This document shows positions 13,450 through 24,671 of a stretch of 64,000 nt of DNA, piece after piece. The stretch is from positions 1,622 through 65,621 of the forward strand of contig QAXH01004625.1 in assembly GCA_004335635.1 (NCBI GenBank). The letters run 5' to 3'. The DNA is from Chloromonas sp. AAM2. Its lineage: Eukaryota; Chlorophyta; Chlorophyceae; Chlamydomonadales; Chlamydomonadaceae. Within the stretch, counting starts at the first letter, position 1, and every line of letters starts with the position of its first letter. Under the pieces are notes generated by a model, which searched no databases, was not told the origin of the DNA, and saw only the letters and a program-made list of their open reading frames with translations. Made by a program: the position numbers and the translations under genes.

Positions 13450-13590
13450 TGAGGGGGGGGGACTCGAACCCGTCCAACCTACAAGTGAAGGGGATTATAA
13501 CACAACGCGATAGGCAACCTCTCGAGATGCTATCCTGACCGCAAACCTCGTTAGACCTGAGTGGCCTGAAAATACGCATGGTTCAATGTT
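13450..13590 (-). repeat. tRNA-derived SINE-like element, copy a
   Basis: Read on the minus strand, this resembles a tRNA: a Pol III B box (GGTTCGAGTCC, 13460-13470), an upstream GTTATAATCCCCTTCACTTG like a D-arm/anticodon-arm region, and pairing ends (GAGG...CCTC). Diverged copies lie at 17466-17606 and 40040-40153. It is too degenerate to be a working tRNA. Confidence 0.65.
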
Positions 13591-14436
13591 CACACGTCAC
13601 ATGACATGACGCGGCAACATGATAGCATGAAAGCTTCTCACGCGGAACGGCGGGCAGCTGGTTGCTAAAGGTTATACATACTCTGCTTCGACCTTGAGAT
13701 ACGTGCAGACAGAGTTTGGCTCAACGTGACGACCACAAGCTATGAAAACGATCCAGAAGTTGTCTGAAGCTCTGGGTACCACAGACCGTTGACCTTCACC
13801 CTGTCGACACTCAAAACAACGGAGTGTGGCCTGACTCAAACAAGGGTCTGATAGACTGCAGCGTGCTCAGGATTCATTTCATCTCGCAAATCTCTCAACT
13901 TATCTCATACAGCATTGCGTGCACTTGGTCTATTCTGTACGGTGTATTCATCTTGTGACATTACATGTTGTTCGGCAATGTGGATCTTAGCACCCATTGC
14001 AGATGCACATCAGCCGCCACGTGCAGCCGCCAACATGCACTCCTGGGCTGACATGGCCCATGTGCAATTCGCAAATACAGGACCACACAGTTGGCAGCTT
14101 GCAACCCCGGCCCTGCCTGCCAATGTCAAACTGCAGCTGGGCAGTGATATACATCGCATGGTTCGTTCTGCCTCAGACAGCAGATGGTACATTGATTCAC
14201 GGCACGTACAGCTATTAAGCTATAAGCATGTTTGGAATGCCCGCTTGTAATCGTTTTGCATGCAGGGTGAACCGTGACTGGGACGCGGAGCAGAGATGAA
14301 GAAGATTTGGAAAAGACAGCAGTTGGCGTTGCTCTACGTGTAGCAGGTGTTATGTTTAGCCGCGGTGTGAGCGTTGCGCGCGTTGCGCGCGACTGTCCGT
14401 CCGCATTGAGGCTCATGTTTGCGTTTTTGGAACAAG

Positions 14437-14566
14437 TTTGGCGGGAAGGCTCAGTTGTATTACCATGTCAGGGGCATGGAAAGACACAACTGTCCTTGTA
14501 GAAATATCGTTCCGAGTGGTATTCAGCCCACATTTATTGGCTTTGATGGTCGCCTGTAGTGCGTCA
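14437..14566 (-). repeat. Dispersed repeat family R4, inverted copy
   Basis: This carries GGCATGGAAAGACACAACTG, TCCTTGTAGAAATATCGTTC and CCTGTAGTGCGTCAG, the reverse complement of segments at 26212-26373 and 56018-56162. Confidence 0.75.
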
Positions 14567-14679
14567 GTTCATGTGAGTCATCATCCTTTCTACCTGTTGC
14601 TCCTGTACAACTTGTACGTGTTCCTTTGCTGTGCACATGGTCAAGGCTAGCCCATCCCGGGCCACTTGCGCCATTACTG

Positions 14680-15090
14680 CTAAGCCTTAAAGCCGAGGAA
14701 GCCTTGGTCAGCACCAAGCACACTTGCACGCGTCCGTTGCTTGTGACGCAACGCAACGTTATTTTCCACATCAAAAAATGTCGCTTGCGCGCAGAAGCAC
14801 TGGCTCTGAGGCCTCTTGGATGCGTTTCCAAAGCGCTTACTACGCAAAACCAAAAAAGTGAAGCCCCAGCAGGCCACAAAGTGTGACTTCGCACTAGCAC
14901 CCTTCACAAACAAATGACGTCGCTTCCCGGCCAACGGTGTGGCGGCGGAATGGTAGTGGGATAAGAGCATGCTCTTGAGCTGACGCTCGTCATCTTCCTT
15001 ACACATCGGCTTGAAAAAGTCAAGTAACCACTTCGCTTTGGCTTTGTTCAACGTTGCTGTGTTCAACGTTGCAAGGTCAGTAGTGTTCAA
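14680..15090 (-). pseudogene. Degraded ORF, possibly transposon-derived
   Basis: A 136-codon minus-strand frame without a clear ATG start encodes KWLLDFFKPMCKEDDERQLK and later HLFVKGASAKSHFVACWG. The basic, Cys/His/Lys-rich stretch reads like protein rather than noise and recalls DNA-binding parts of plant or algal transposon ORFs, but I cannot assign a family. No flanking exons were found. It is probably a remnant. Confidence 0.35.
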
Positions 15091-15463
15091 TTGCCGTGTG
15101 CAAGGTGAGAATGTTCATTACACAACTAAGGGAGACTCGAGGCATGACAGGCCAGGCGCGCATCTCTCTGCCGTCCTGCTGGCAATTGCGAGATCCCCGG
15201 TGCACCCGACGACACACTGTTTCTTTGCTTTTGCGCAGGCATAGTCGCAATGGCGACCGTATGCGCACAATCAAGCCAGGCGTCGTTAGCGTCAGCCCCA
15301 GGTTGGCGTTATCTGTCACCCATGCACAAATGCACTGCATCGTGCATCTGCTGCAGCCCAGACAACCACTGCTTCCTAGGATTTTTGATGGATCTCAACC
15401 AGCAACAGCTAGACACTCTTCTCTAGTTCCAGGTACTGAATCAATACGGTATTAGGAGCCTTA

Positions 15464-15507
15464 CCTAGCCCTAGCCTAACCCTAACCTAACCCTAGCCTA
15501 ACCCTAC
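15464..15507 (+). repeat. Telomere-like interstitial tract upstream of the bZIP gene
   Basis: Degenerate units of CCCTAACCTAA/CCCTAGCCTAA run from about 15464 to 15507 and end about 90 bp before the bZIP start codon. The units resemble TTAGGG-type telomere repeats with single-base variation. Confidence 0.85.
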
Positions 15508-15595
15508 ACCCGCAACTTTTGGTGCAGGCAGCCTGCAAGCTCCGACACGCTCGTCTGGCTCCAGTGACGGGAACTCCCGCAAGTCTCCATTCCAC

Positions 15596-17156
15596 ATGCA
15601 GCAAGGGCCCGTCATGCTTAGCAACCCAGTTTTGGCCATGTTCATGTCAGCACCCAAACCCCACTGCGCAACACCGCAACAGCAAACCAGCCCAGGGCTC
15701 TTCTTACGCCCAGCACCTACTGCGGAGTCCACACCACCAGCTCTCTTTGCCTCCTCACAGGTGCTCAACCTGTTGGAACCTCGCAGCACACACCAAGCAG
15801 CTTTGACCCACATCAATGTCAACAACTTTACACCCAGACCACGTCCAGCAACCCCGAGCTGTGAGAAATTGAACACTCAATCGTGCCAAACCCCCGCTTG
15901 TTCCTGGGAGAATGTCAGGCTAAGCTCCAACCTGTCATCGCCCCAAACTACAACGACCCAGCCTGTTAGCATCGCCAGCTTTGCCACAGCTAGCACACAC
16001 GACGCCATCAGGCGTACCAGTACTGCAGACACGGCTACCGCCTCTGGGCCAAACACTACAGGTGTGCACCTGTGTTTGATCTGCGTCAAATGCAGCTTAG
16101 CCAGCCCTGCACACACAGCAGTCACGCTTGTCTGTAGCCACGTCAACAACGCTTGCTTCGTTCTTCTGGGTCTAGTTCCGCTCTAGCCCAGTTCAGCACA
16201 ATACTCCGGTGTCCTAGCCAGATTTCGTGTGCAACACGTGTTTCCTCCATCTGGCTCCAGTTCGCTGGCTTCTGTTCGCCAACTGATGCAGTCCGGTGGT
16301 AAGGCCTATGCTGTACACTTGACCACACACGGCTCTTGCTTGCAGGTTTGCTGGCTATGCAACATGCCGCAACTGAAGCGTACGACTCTCTGAAGGTTGT
16401 CCCAACTGCTGTCAAGCAGATGCTTGCCGAGCTGCCGGCCGTGCTGCAGCCGGTGGTGATGGCCAAGGTGTCTAAGCGGGGGCGGGGCGGCAGGGCGGCA
16501 GCCGCGGACCCACGCAGTGTGGACCCGAACATGGACCCACGTAAGGTGCGAACTTCACCATGGGATGCATGTTTCTCAGTTCTGCCCTGATGTGCCCATG
16601 CATCGTAGGCAAGGGTAGCACATGGGCCTACGGCCCACCATGGCTTGCATGACTGCTGCACTGCACTTAGCACTTGTAGCAGCCCAGTGACTCCGCTGTT
16701 TGCAAGTGTACGCTGATCTTCTCTTGTGTGCAGGCGCGTCGCATCTTGGCCAATCGCCAGTCTGCGGCCAAGAGCAAGCTCAAGACGCGTGTGCTCTTGG
16801 AAACACTGCGTATTGGCAAGGACATCATGGCAGAGCAGAACGGCAGTGTGCAGCAGGAGCTGAACCGGCTGACGCAACTGGTCCAGGACCTGACGGCAAG
16901 AAACCGTCAACTGGAGATTAGGCTGGCACTGTGGGAGCAGCAGCAGCACCAACAACACCAACAACAGTCGCAACAGCCGCAACAACAACTGGCGATAGCC
17001 AGTACCTCACTGTCTGCGCCGTGCAGCTGGCAGTCGCAGCAGAAGCTAGCTCAGCAGCAGCAGCAACTCTTCCCACTGCAGGCAATCACATGCACAAGTG
17101 ATGCGCTGGACGAACAAGTCAAGGAGTTCTTGGATGATGACCTGATGGACTTCTGA
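15596..17156 (+). CDS. bZIP transcription factor, group I (VIP1/RF2a/PosF21-like)
   Basis: The 362-aa nuclear DNA-binding protein has three exons, 15596-16061, 16346-16545 and 16734-17156, with consistent phases. The N-terminal 155 residues are Ser/Thr/Pro/Gln-rich. Residues 214-237 hold the basic region: DPNMDPRK at the end of exon 2, then ARRILANRQSAAKSK. Lys replaces the usual Arg at the N-x7-R position, the hallmark of plant group I bZIPs. A leucine zipper follows (about 238-285, with QELNRLTQLVQDLTARNRQL), then a Gln-rich tail ending EFLDDDLMDF, an acidic motif that could activate transcription. The first ATG of the open exon was taken as start; an upstream 5' exon cannot be excluded. 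In plants these factors act in stress, vascular and light responses; the algal role is unknown. Confidence 0.9.
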
Positions 17157-17465
17157 GTTACAAAGGACCCAAGCTAAAGGTTAGACACAGTTTTCAACTG
17201 CAACCTAGTCAGTGAGGGTGTGCCTGAGGGTTTGACTTGTGTGCCCGTTTGGTGGAGTTTTTACAAATGATTATGATATTATTTTTCGCTGGTCAGAGCA
17301 GCAGGTTCGTGCTTTTCATTCCGGACAATGGCACTGATTTTGATCAGACATAGCAACGTCCGGCTTTCCAGCATCTCATTCAGGACAATGATTTGTCCTA
17401 TTTCACCAATTGCCACCACAATCAATGTAGGTGCACTCAAGCGCCTGTACACGTCTGGCTTACGT

Positions 17466-17606
17466 GAGTGGAGGGACTCTATCCCGTCCAACGTACAAGT
17501 GAAGGGGATTATGACACACCGCGATAGTCATGCTGGTAGCAACCCCTTGAGGTGCTATCCTGACCGCAAACCTGGAATGGCCCGAAGTTATACATGGTTC
17601 AATTTT
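17466..17606 (-). repeat. tRNA-derived SINE-like element, copy b
   Basis: This shares CGTCCAAC.TACAAGTGAAGG, GGATTAT.ACACA.CGCGATAG and GCTATCCTGACCGCAAACCT with copy a. The B-box region is mutated (GGGATAGAGTCC on the minus strand). Confidence 0.7.
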
Positions 17607-18066
17607 CATCGTCTCACAACAGGTCTGTCTCAACAACATCAACTGTGATCATCAGCATCAGTTTCTTGAGCACCTAGAACAGTTTGCTTTACATCAACGG
17701 TGCGCATCCATCATATGCGCTTGTAGACATTTAGTGCCTGATGATTAACACGCCATTAATTGTCTGCAGACCGCTGTTGATGTAAGTGTACTCAGTGTGG
17801 GTGCTTAACGAACGTGGTTTTGATTCCACTTGCCATGGTTTTGATTCGATTGTCTCTGTATATCTTCATGCAGGCAAGCATTTTGCCAAATACAGCCATT
17901 GCTTAAAGCCAATTACTCGTTTCCTTCACCAGTATAGTTTTTGCAGCGCATCTCTGATTCATGCGTTTGTGATGCAAGGTCGACGTTGACTTTATCCGTG
18001 TGGCAGAACAGATCTTAGCTGCTATTGCTTTGGATGCCAGGCCCCAGCATCCCCGCCCGACTTTGT

Positions 18067-18139
18067 AACCTGATCAGGGGCAGATCCTGCCCTGTGATCG
18101 AAGGTTACAGGGGCAGATCCTGCCCTGTGATCGAAGGTT
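18067..18139 (+). repeat. 33-bp direct duplication with internal dyad, upstream of P5CS
   Basis: Just over two copies of AGGGGCAGATCCTGCCCTGT followed by GATCGAAGGTTAC lie 330-400 bp before the P5CS start. Each contains the near-palindrome GGCAGATCCTGCC. A regulatory role is only a possibility. Confidence 0.8.
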
Positions 18140-18468
18140 ACAGGGGCAGTGCAACACCCGCCATCCTTGGTACGTTCCATCGAGCGTATGACGCACATGT
18201 CAGAGTTTCAGGCAGGGTAGATGGAGCCTATGGACACGCACAGCAACGGTGTGACATGCAAGACCAACCGTCAACTGTCCGGCAGGTTTGCACGTTTCAT
18301 CGGGCCTGGTTCAGCCCTGAAAGCAATCAGATCGAGCACGACCAACAGCCGCCTGGTAAAGTGGTTGGCTCGTGCTGTGAGTAGTCGGAGCTGCGTGGAA
18401 GCCGCGCGTCCGCACCTCCCGCACTGCCAAGGATACGATTGATTGCAATTTCATTGTATCTTTACAAT

Positions 18469-21400
18469 ATGGCTGCTGACCGTGATATCCTGAAAGCTGC
18501 AAAGCTGGTCCTCGTGCAGGTGGGCTAATCATCTTGCATGGACTGGTTTAGCCGCCACAGCACGAATCTGATATTTTTCAACAATGCTTTGATCGCAGGT
18601 TGCATCCATTGCAGTCACCGGAAAGGAGGGAAAAGATCTGAACTTGTCCGTGCTCGGTGAGCTTCAGATCAGAACCGGGCAGAGCTGGCATCTCCGTGAC
18701 AGATGATGGGGCGCGAATGCGAGAATCCCTGCATGTTTGCTGCAGGTTCACTGGCCGACCAGATTCATGCAAGCGCATCCCAGGGCAGACAGTTGCAAGT
18801 CGTGTTTTCAGGTGAGATGAGGGGCGTACAACATCCTGCTGGTGCCCAGTTGCCATGTTGTGCAGTTTTGCGAACATGCATGCAACCCACACATGCCTAT
18901 GCACGCAGGAGATGCCGAGCCAAGCAGCAAAGCAGCTCAAGCCATCAAAGCTCTGTTGAGTTTGAAGGTACGTAGTCAGCGTCAGCATAGCATGAGCTGT
19001 CTGTATTTCGCAAGACTACATGGTGCCATGCAGCACGGCAGCCGTGGCGAAGCGTGCAACGATTCAATCCAGCGTATGACTTGTCTTGCAGGAGCCAGCT
19101 GTGGCGGTCCCTGTGAGCCAGGTGGATGTTTCAGGCGAAGTGGCACTGCAAGCAGCGAAGAGTGCAGGTGCAAGCGGATTGCTGTACTTGTCGCATGCAT
19201 CCGGTGTACCAGGACAGGTGAGCTCCCCTGTCGGCTTGCCTTCTTACACATCAGGAGTACAATTTATCTCGTCTGTTCATGGTGATCATGATACTGAGAC
19301 TAGTGGTGCTCACATGCCGCATGCACAGCTCATGTCGCCAGCTGTCGTTGCCCTCTTAACAGATAACATGGCACTGGCATGCACGAGGCATCTCAGTACC
19401 CCAAGGCATCAGCGTCAGAGCTATATCATGTGGCTGGCTGTGGCAATGCAGGCTGGCATTCTGCCTACGTACCAGCCAGCCAGCAGCGGTACCGGCAGCA
19501 GCTGCCAGCCAGGTGCTGCTGTCATCGACAGTGCATGGGCAGCTGCCCAGGCTGGCGTGTCCGGGGTCCTCGCATCAGCTCAGGAACCAGGAGTCATTGG
19601 ACGAGTGCTAGCAGGTGATTGAGGCTGTGGCTTACGCAACTTACGGGGTGTGAGTTTCGAGGCGCGCCTGTGGATATTGTGATGCACGGACAGAGCATTG
19701 CAGGCCGCCGCTAGGTCATAAATATGCGCAGATCATTAAGCCGGCGTGTTGGGCCTTGTGCCCTTGACGTGACTATTGGCTGCGCACACCAATGGATCGC
19801 CCTGGACACGCCCGCCGACATACCTTGAAGCGGGCGTGTAGTTAAGGTGTCCCACACTCTCCACAGCCTTACTCAGCATTACAACACAGTAGCTCATGCA
19901 GGCACATGGTCACCACATCCTGCTTGCCACGTCTTCAGGAGAGCAGTACAGCATGCACAGTAGCCCATGCAGGCACGTGGTCATCACATGACGCGTGTCT
20001 GGCTGCCACGCTTGCAGGCGAGCCCGTGGGCACGTTGTTTGACGTTCAGGCCGCTACAGCACCCGCAGCGGCTGCAGCGGCACCTGTCACCAGCAGCGGC
20101 ACCAGCAGCTGCCGTGACATGGCAGTCAGGGCGCGTCGGGCAAGCCGTGAGCTTCAGTCCCTGCCCGCTTCGGAACGGGTGGCCATGCTTCAGAGGGTGG
20201 CGGATGCACTGCTAGCGGCTCAGGACCACATCTTGGAGGAGAACGCAAAGGACGTGGAAGAAGCTCAGGTAAGCAACAACTGCAGGCAACAGCTGCGCCA
20301 CTTAACTGGTAAGGATGTGGAAGAAGGTAGGGTAGGCAGCAGTCGCAAGGAATTCTTACGGCTAGAAGGCATGGTCTTAGGACCATCACAAAACAAAAAA
20401 CCGGGGGCCGCTGGCGCAACATGGCCACTAAACTGTGCCTGCCGCATTTCACTGTTCAACTCCTACACGGGCACTGTCCTGGACCAGAACGGCAGATGTA
20501 TTCAACTGTCAGAAACTAGTAGGCGCTCAAGTTCAATCCAGGTTGCTCTGCCTGATTTTGGCCATCTGCACCGAAGTCGAGAAGTTTGCAGTACTTTCGA
20601 CCTCGCTTGCACAGGGTCGTGTTGCCGAGGCGTTGCTGCAGCGCCTGATCCTCAAGCCCGCCAAGATCAGCCAGTTGGCCGAGGGGATCCGATCCATTGC
20701 ACAGCAGGTGGGGCAGGGGAAACTGAAGCGCCAAGCAAAGGGTCGTGTCATGTTCTGTCATGTCATGGCAATTGTGCTGGAGCCTTGTTCCATGAAGTAT
20801 TCCCTCACTGTCGTAGCCGTGCATATGCTTGGCATGAAACCATGCAATTGGGTCATAAGCTCCACCCCGTGGTGGGCGGTGATTCCAATGGCTATCGACT
20901 TGGTCAGCCCATTTTCCTGCCTTTCATGTACGTGCACACTCATTGAGTTGTTGTCTTGTTGTTTGCTTGATTCTTGACATGTTTGCAGGATGAGCCTATT
21001 GGTCAACTCATCCATCGCATGGAGATAGCTGAAGGTACGCAAGCATGGCGTCACACTGAGATGGCTGAGTAGAGGCGCATGATCAGTTTGACGCATGGAT
21101 TCAAGTTAGGATGTGGGGCTGGTCAGCTTCTTAGTTCGGGACTGCACAGTCCGCCTCCGCTACACTAGTGTGGCGTTCATGACAGTTATGTATGTCCCAG
21201 AGGGCTGCTGTCCGGCCGCTAGGTCATAAATATGCGCAGATCATTAAGCCGGCGTGTTGGGCCTTGTGCCCTTGACGTGACTATTGGCTGCGCACACCAA
21301 CGGATCGCCCTGGACACGCCCGCCGACATACCTTGAAGCGGGCGTGTAGTTAAGGTGTCCGACAGCACAGCATATGCATGCTTTCTACTGATCGCAATTT

Positions 21401-24400
21401 GGAGCCAGGAACTTCATGCCCATTGTATGTATGGAGCATTGCCTTCGCACCAGCACGCCAGAGGTGCACTGCCGAGCGTTTAAAGCAAGCATATTGCTTT
21501 TGCAATCGGCCGTGCAACCTTTCATTCACAATATATGTTTGTGAATGGTCAAATTCAAAAAACAACAGCCACCAGGTGTCTCACGTCTGATCACTGGCTG
21601 CCTTACAGGTCTGGTACTGGACAAGACCACGTGTCCCATTGGAGTGCTGCTCATCATCTTTGAGGCCAGGCCGGACGCTCTTCCGCAGGTAGGTGTGCAG
21701 GGCGCATGGGCATTATGCCACACGGCGATGGCATGGGCGCATTGGCACGACCATGTGGCATTGTGACACAACGAGATGGCATGGGCACATCGGCACCGCA
21801 TGGAAGACGTGCCATGAAACCCTTACCGCTTGGGCCGGTCATGGAAGCAAGCGCAATGAAAGCACAGCGCAATGATATCGCAGTTCGTTGGCTGCGGTCT
21901 CATCCACTTGGCCGGCTTGCTAGCGCCTCGCTCATGTTAAGAGTACAGCAGGACAATGCCTTGCTCACGCGAGTACTGCATGACATTGCCTGTTCCGCTC
22001 TGCTTGCCACCTTCTTGTTATGGTTGATGGTGGCTGCAGATTGCCTCCCTAGCAATCCGTAGCGGCAACGGTCTGTTGCTCAAGGGCGGCAAGGAAGCAG
22101 CACGCTCCAATGCTGCCATCCACAAAGTGGTGGTTGACGTAAGATACATGTGTCATCATCATGGTCGCTGAAGCTCATGAACAGCTGTGCCCTCCTTGTC
22201 AGTTGACTACTGCTGACATCAGCAGCACACTGCACACTGCACATTCCTGTCCGTCTGACATGTCTGTCTGACAATTGCATCACTGGTTTTCATACTGAGA
22301 ATACGTCTGTGGGCGTGTCTGGGATGCATTAGCTGCCGTGCCGCTTGTGTCAGCATTGAACTTAGCTTGCAACATGGGCTTGCTTTCTCTTGAATGATGT
22401 CATGCAATGTCGTTTGCAGGCGGTTGGCCCCTTGGGTCCTGATCTGATCGGCCTGGTGACCACTCGTGAGGAAATCAATGACCTGCTCACTCTGGATGAC
22501 GTCATTGATCTTGTCATTCCAAGGTAGGACAGCACCGTGCCCACTGGAGCACAGAACCGCTGCATGGGCATGTCCATGACGCTGCCATGCATGACATGGC
22601 TCTCTCAAGCGATGCTCGTGAGCACCTGGGGGCTCTTAAGCGGCCAGGACTGGCTAGGCAGGACAAGTTGTGTATCGGGAAGAGAACGCTGTGAGCCAAA
22701 CAGTTGCCAGACAACGCTACAGGTTACAAAGTTTGCCTGTCTGGCTGCGCCATGCCAGGGGCGGAAACGCGCTCGTCAGCTTCATCCAGCGCAACACTCG
22801 CATCCCCGTGCTGGGCCACGCGGATGGCATCTGCCATGTGTACGTGGACAAGGCAGCAAACCTGGACATGGCATGCAAGGTGGGGCTCGCATGTGATGTT
22901 GTTGCACTTCTGGCAGACAGAGACCATGATGACTATGTGCCCATAGCCTCGGGCAAGAGTCACTTCAAAACCCCAGCTTTTCGTCCTTGCGGGCACATTG
23001 TGCAATTGCACAGTTCACTCAGCGGAACTGAAGCTCTCACGCAGTCATTTGGATCACGTCACATTCAGGATCAGCACGCAGCCTGCAATGCCGCAATGTG
23101 TAAAACATTCTTCTCTATCACACGCCATGTCCTTGCCGTCTCTTGTCTGATACAGATTGTCGTGGATGCCAAGATCGACTACCCCGCAGCCTGCAATGCC
23201 GTGGAGAAGGTTTTGGTGCACAGCAGCTGGCTGGCTGCACTCGGTCCCGGGGACAGCGGCGTGCAGCGCTTGCGAGCGTCCCTGGAGGGGGCAGGGGTCA
23301 CGGTGCATGGAGGTGAGGCACATGTTTGTATCAGGTTGCCATTGTAATTGTCAGCTGCTGTGTGGTCCTCGCTGTCAGTGGGAATTCCGGTCACTTGTCC
23401 CATCCCGGCTTGCCTACTCCGGCTGAATGAGCTCTTGAAGGAGCAGGGGTCACGGTGCACAAAGGCGAGGCACATGGGCCTGGTTAGTGGGAAGCAGCAC
23501 ATCTCGTTCGCATCAAGTTGACAACTGCTTGTGGTCCTTCAGGCCAGCGCCAGCCAGGCCGGGCCGTCAACGGACCACTTTTGGTCCTTACTTGAAGGTT
23601 AAGCAGGTGCATGTGTCGTTTGCTCTTGCAGGCGTGCGTTCCTGCAGCCTGCTGGGCTTGCCTCCCGCACCCTCCCCACGACACGAATACTCATCCATGG
23701 ATGTCACACTGGAGATTGTGGACGATCAACAGCAGGTGAGACGGACGGCCTACTGTTGATAGTGTGGGCAAACCATGATGAGCCGTGATAAGCCATGTAA
23801 TGATGATGCCGCACTTGAGATGATGGACGATCAACAACATGTGAGGCACAGCCAGGCAGCTGCTGGGGAACTTCTTACAGCTGGACTTGGCTAGCAGTAC
23901 AGACAGGCCGGCATCATACAACAATCCCCACACATATGGCGTGTACATGGTGGACCAGCTGCTCTGTTGTGTTTTGCGAGAGAGAGAGAGACACAATCCG
24001 TTGACTGTGACCCTTGGCCCAGGAGCTGCTACAAAAATGACAGATTTGGCCACAAGATGTACATCGTCACAGAGCTACTTGATTTCTTGGACAGACATTT
24101 TAACGCGCAATGTCACATCGTCACGCAGGCCATTGACCACATCCATGCCAACGGTTCAGGCCACACAGAGGCCATCATCACCGACGACGCGGCAGCCGCT
24201 GCGAGCTTCTTGGCCAACGTGGATGCAGCGTGCGTGTTCCACAACGCCAGCACACGCTTCAGCGATGGCTTCCGGTTTGGCCTGGGTGCTGAGGTGCGTC
24301 GCTTGGGTCGGTTGGGAATTGTTACGCGGCAGATTGTAACCTTGATTGCAAACCCGATGGCAATGCGATGGCAATGCGAGGATGGGCGATGCCTGGGCCA

Positions 24401-24671
24401 GTGCGTTGCGTACAAGATATCCTCCATGTAACTTTCGTAGATTCAGATTAGCACCGTACTGTAGCACTGCACGGCATGGTATTCGTGTGTATAGCTGGTA
24501 CTGCTGTGGTACTGCTGTGTTCTGCAGGTTGGCATCAGCACAAGTCGCATCCACGCCCGGGGCCCTGTGGGGGTGGAAGGGCTTCTTACGACCAAGTGGA
24601 TCCTCAGAGGTCACGGCCAAACAGTGGAAAAGGACAAGGGCATCACGTACACACACAAGCCAATCCGATGA
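18469..24671 (+). CDS. P5CS: Delta-1-pyrroline-5-carboxylate synthase-like: intact gamma-glutamyl phosphate reductase, degenerate glutamate kinase domain
   Basis: Exons: 18469-18519, 18599-18656, 18746-18811, 18909-18967, 19092-19217, ~19452-19614, 20018-20268, 20615-20707, 20989-21034, 21609-21688, 22040-22138, 22420-22523, 22759-22879, 23156-23312, 23632-23735, 24129-24293, 24528-24671. The product is about 628 aa; plant P5CS is about 717. Phases agree throughout; only the 19452 acceptor is uncertain. The C-terminal half matches P5CS reductase: [51 protein letters not shown], the catalytic Cys in [11 protein letters not shown], and [19 protein letters not shown]. It would reduce gamma-glutamyl phosphate to glutamate semialdehyde for proline synthesis. 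The N-terminal half aligns to glutamate 5-kinase ([12 protein letters not shown] for [23 protein letters not shown]), but the catalytic Lys is Gln, about 90 residues are missing and the G-T-G-G-M-x-T-K loop is altered. Confidence 0.93.
19707..19852 (+). repeat. 146-bp repeat with terminal hairpin, intronic copy 1
   Basis: This is identical to 21215-21360 except for one base (CACCAATGG versus CACCAACGG). Near its 3' end are inverted 10-mers ACACGCCCGC and GCGGGCGTGT separated by about 14 nt. Both copies sit in introns of the P5CS gene in the same orientation. Confidence 0.93.
21215..21360 (+). repeat. 146-bp repeat with terminal hairpin, intronic copy 2
   Basis: This lies 1508 bp downstream of copy 1 with 145 of 146 bases matching. 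No clean target-site duplication flanks both copies. It could be a small non-autonomous mobile element or a recent intragenic copy. Confidence 0.93.

Larger units (their letters stand above)
12412..15595. other. Repeat-rich intergenic region between the coiled-coil gene and the bZIP gene
   Basis: This is the putative 5' region of the minus-strand coiled-coil gene and of the plus-strand bZIP gene, which are divergently arranged. It holds an R2 repeat end (12615-12650), a tRNA-derived SINE (13450-13590), an R4 repeat (14437-14566), a degraded ORF (14680-15090) and a telomere-like tract (15464-15507). A plus-strand ORF at 13915-14250 has no protein-like features that I can support. Confidence 0.6.
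17157..18468. other. Intergenic region between bZIP and P5CS genes
   Basis: This contains the bZIP 3' UTR, a second SINE-like copy (17466-17606) and a 33-bp direct duplication (18067-18139). No gene is seen. Confidence 0.7.

Noticed and set aside
13450..13590. Functional tRNA gene
   Set aside because: The B box is present, but the anticodon and acceptor stems do not pair properly and diverged copies share extra sequence, which fits a SINE.
19906..20946. 346-codon plus-strand ORF in the P5CS region
   Set aside because: Only 20018-20268 is a supported exon in this frame; the rest reads through introns and loses the reductase frame.
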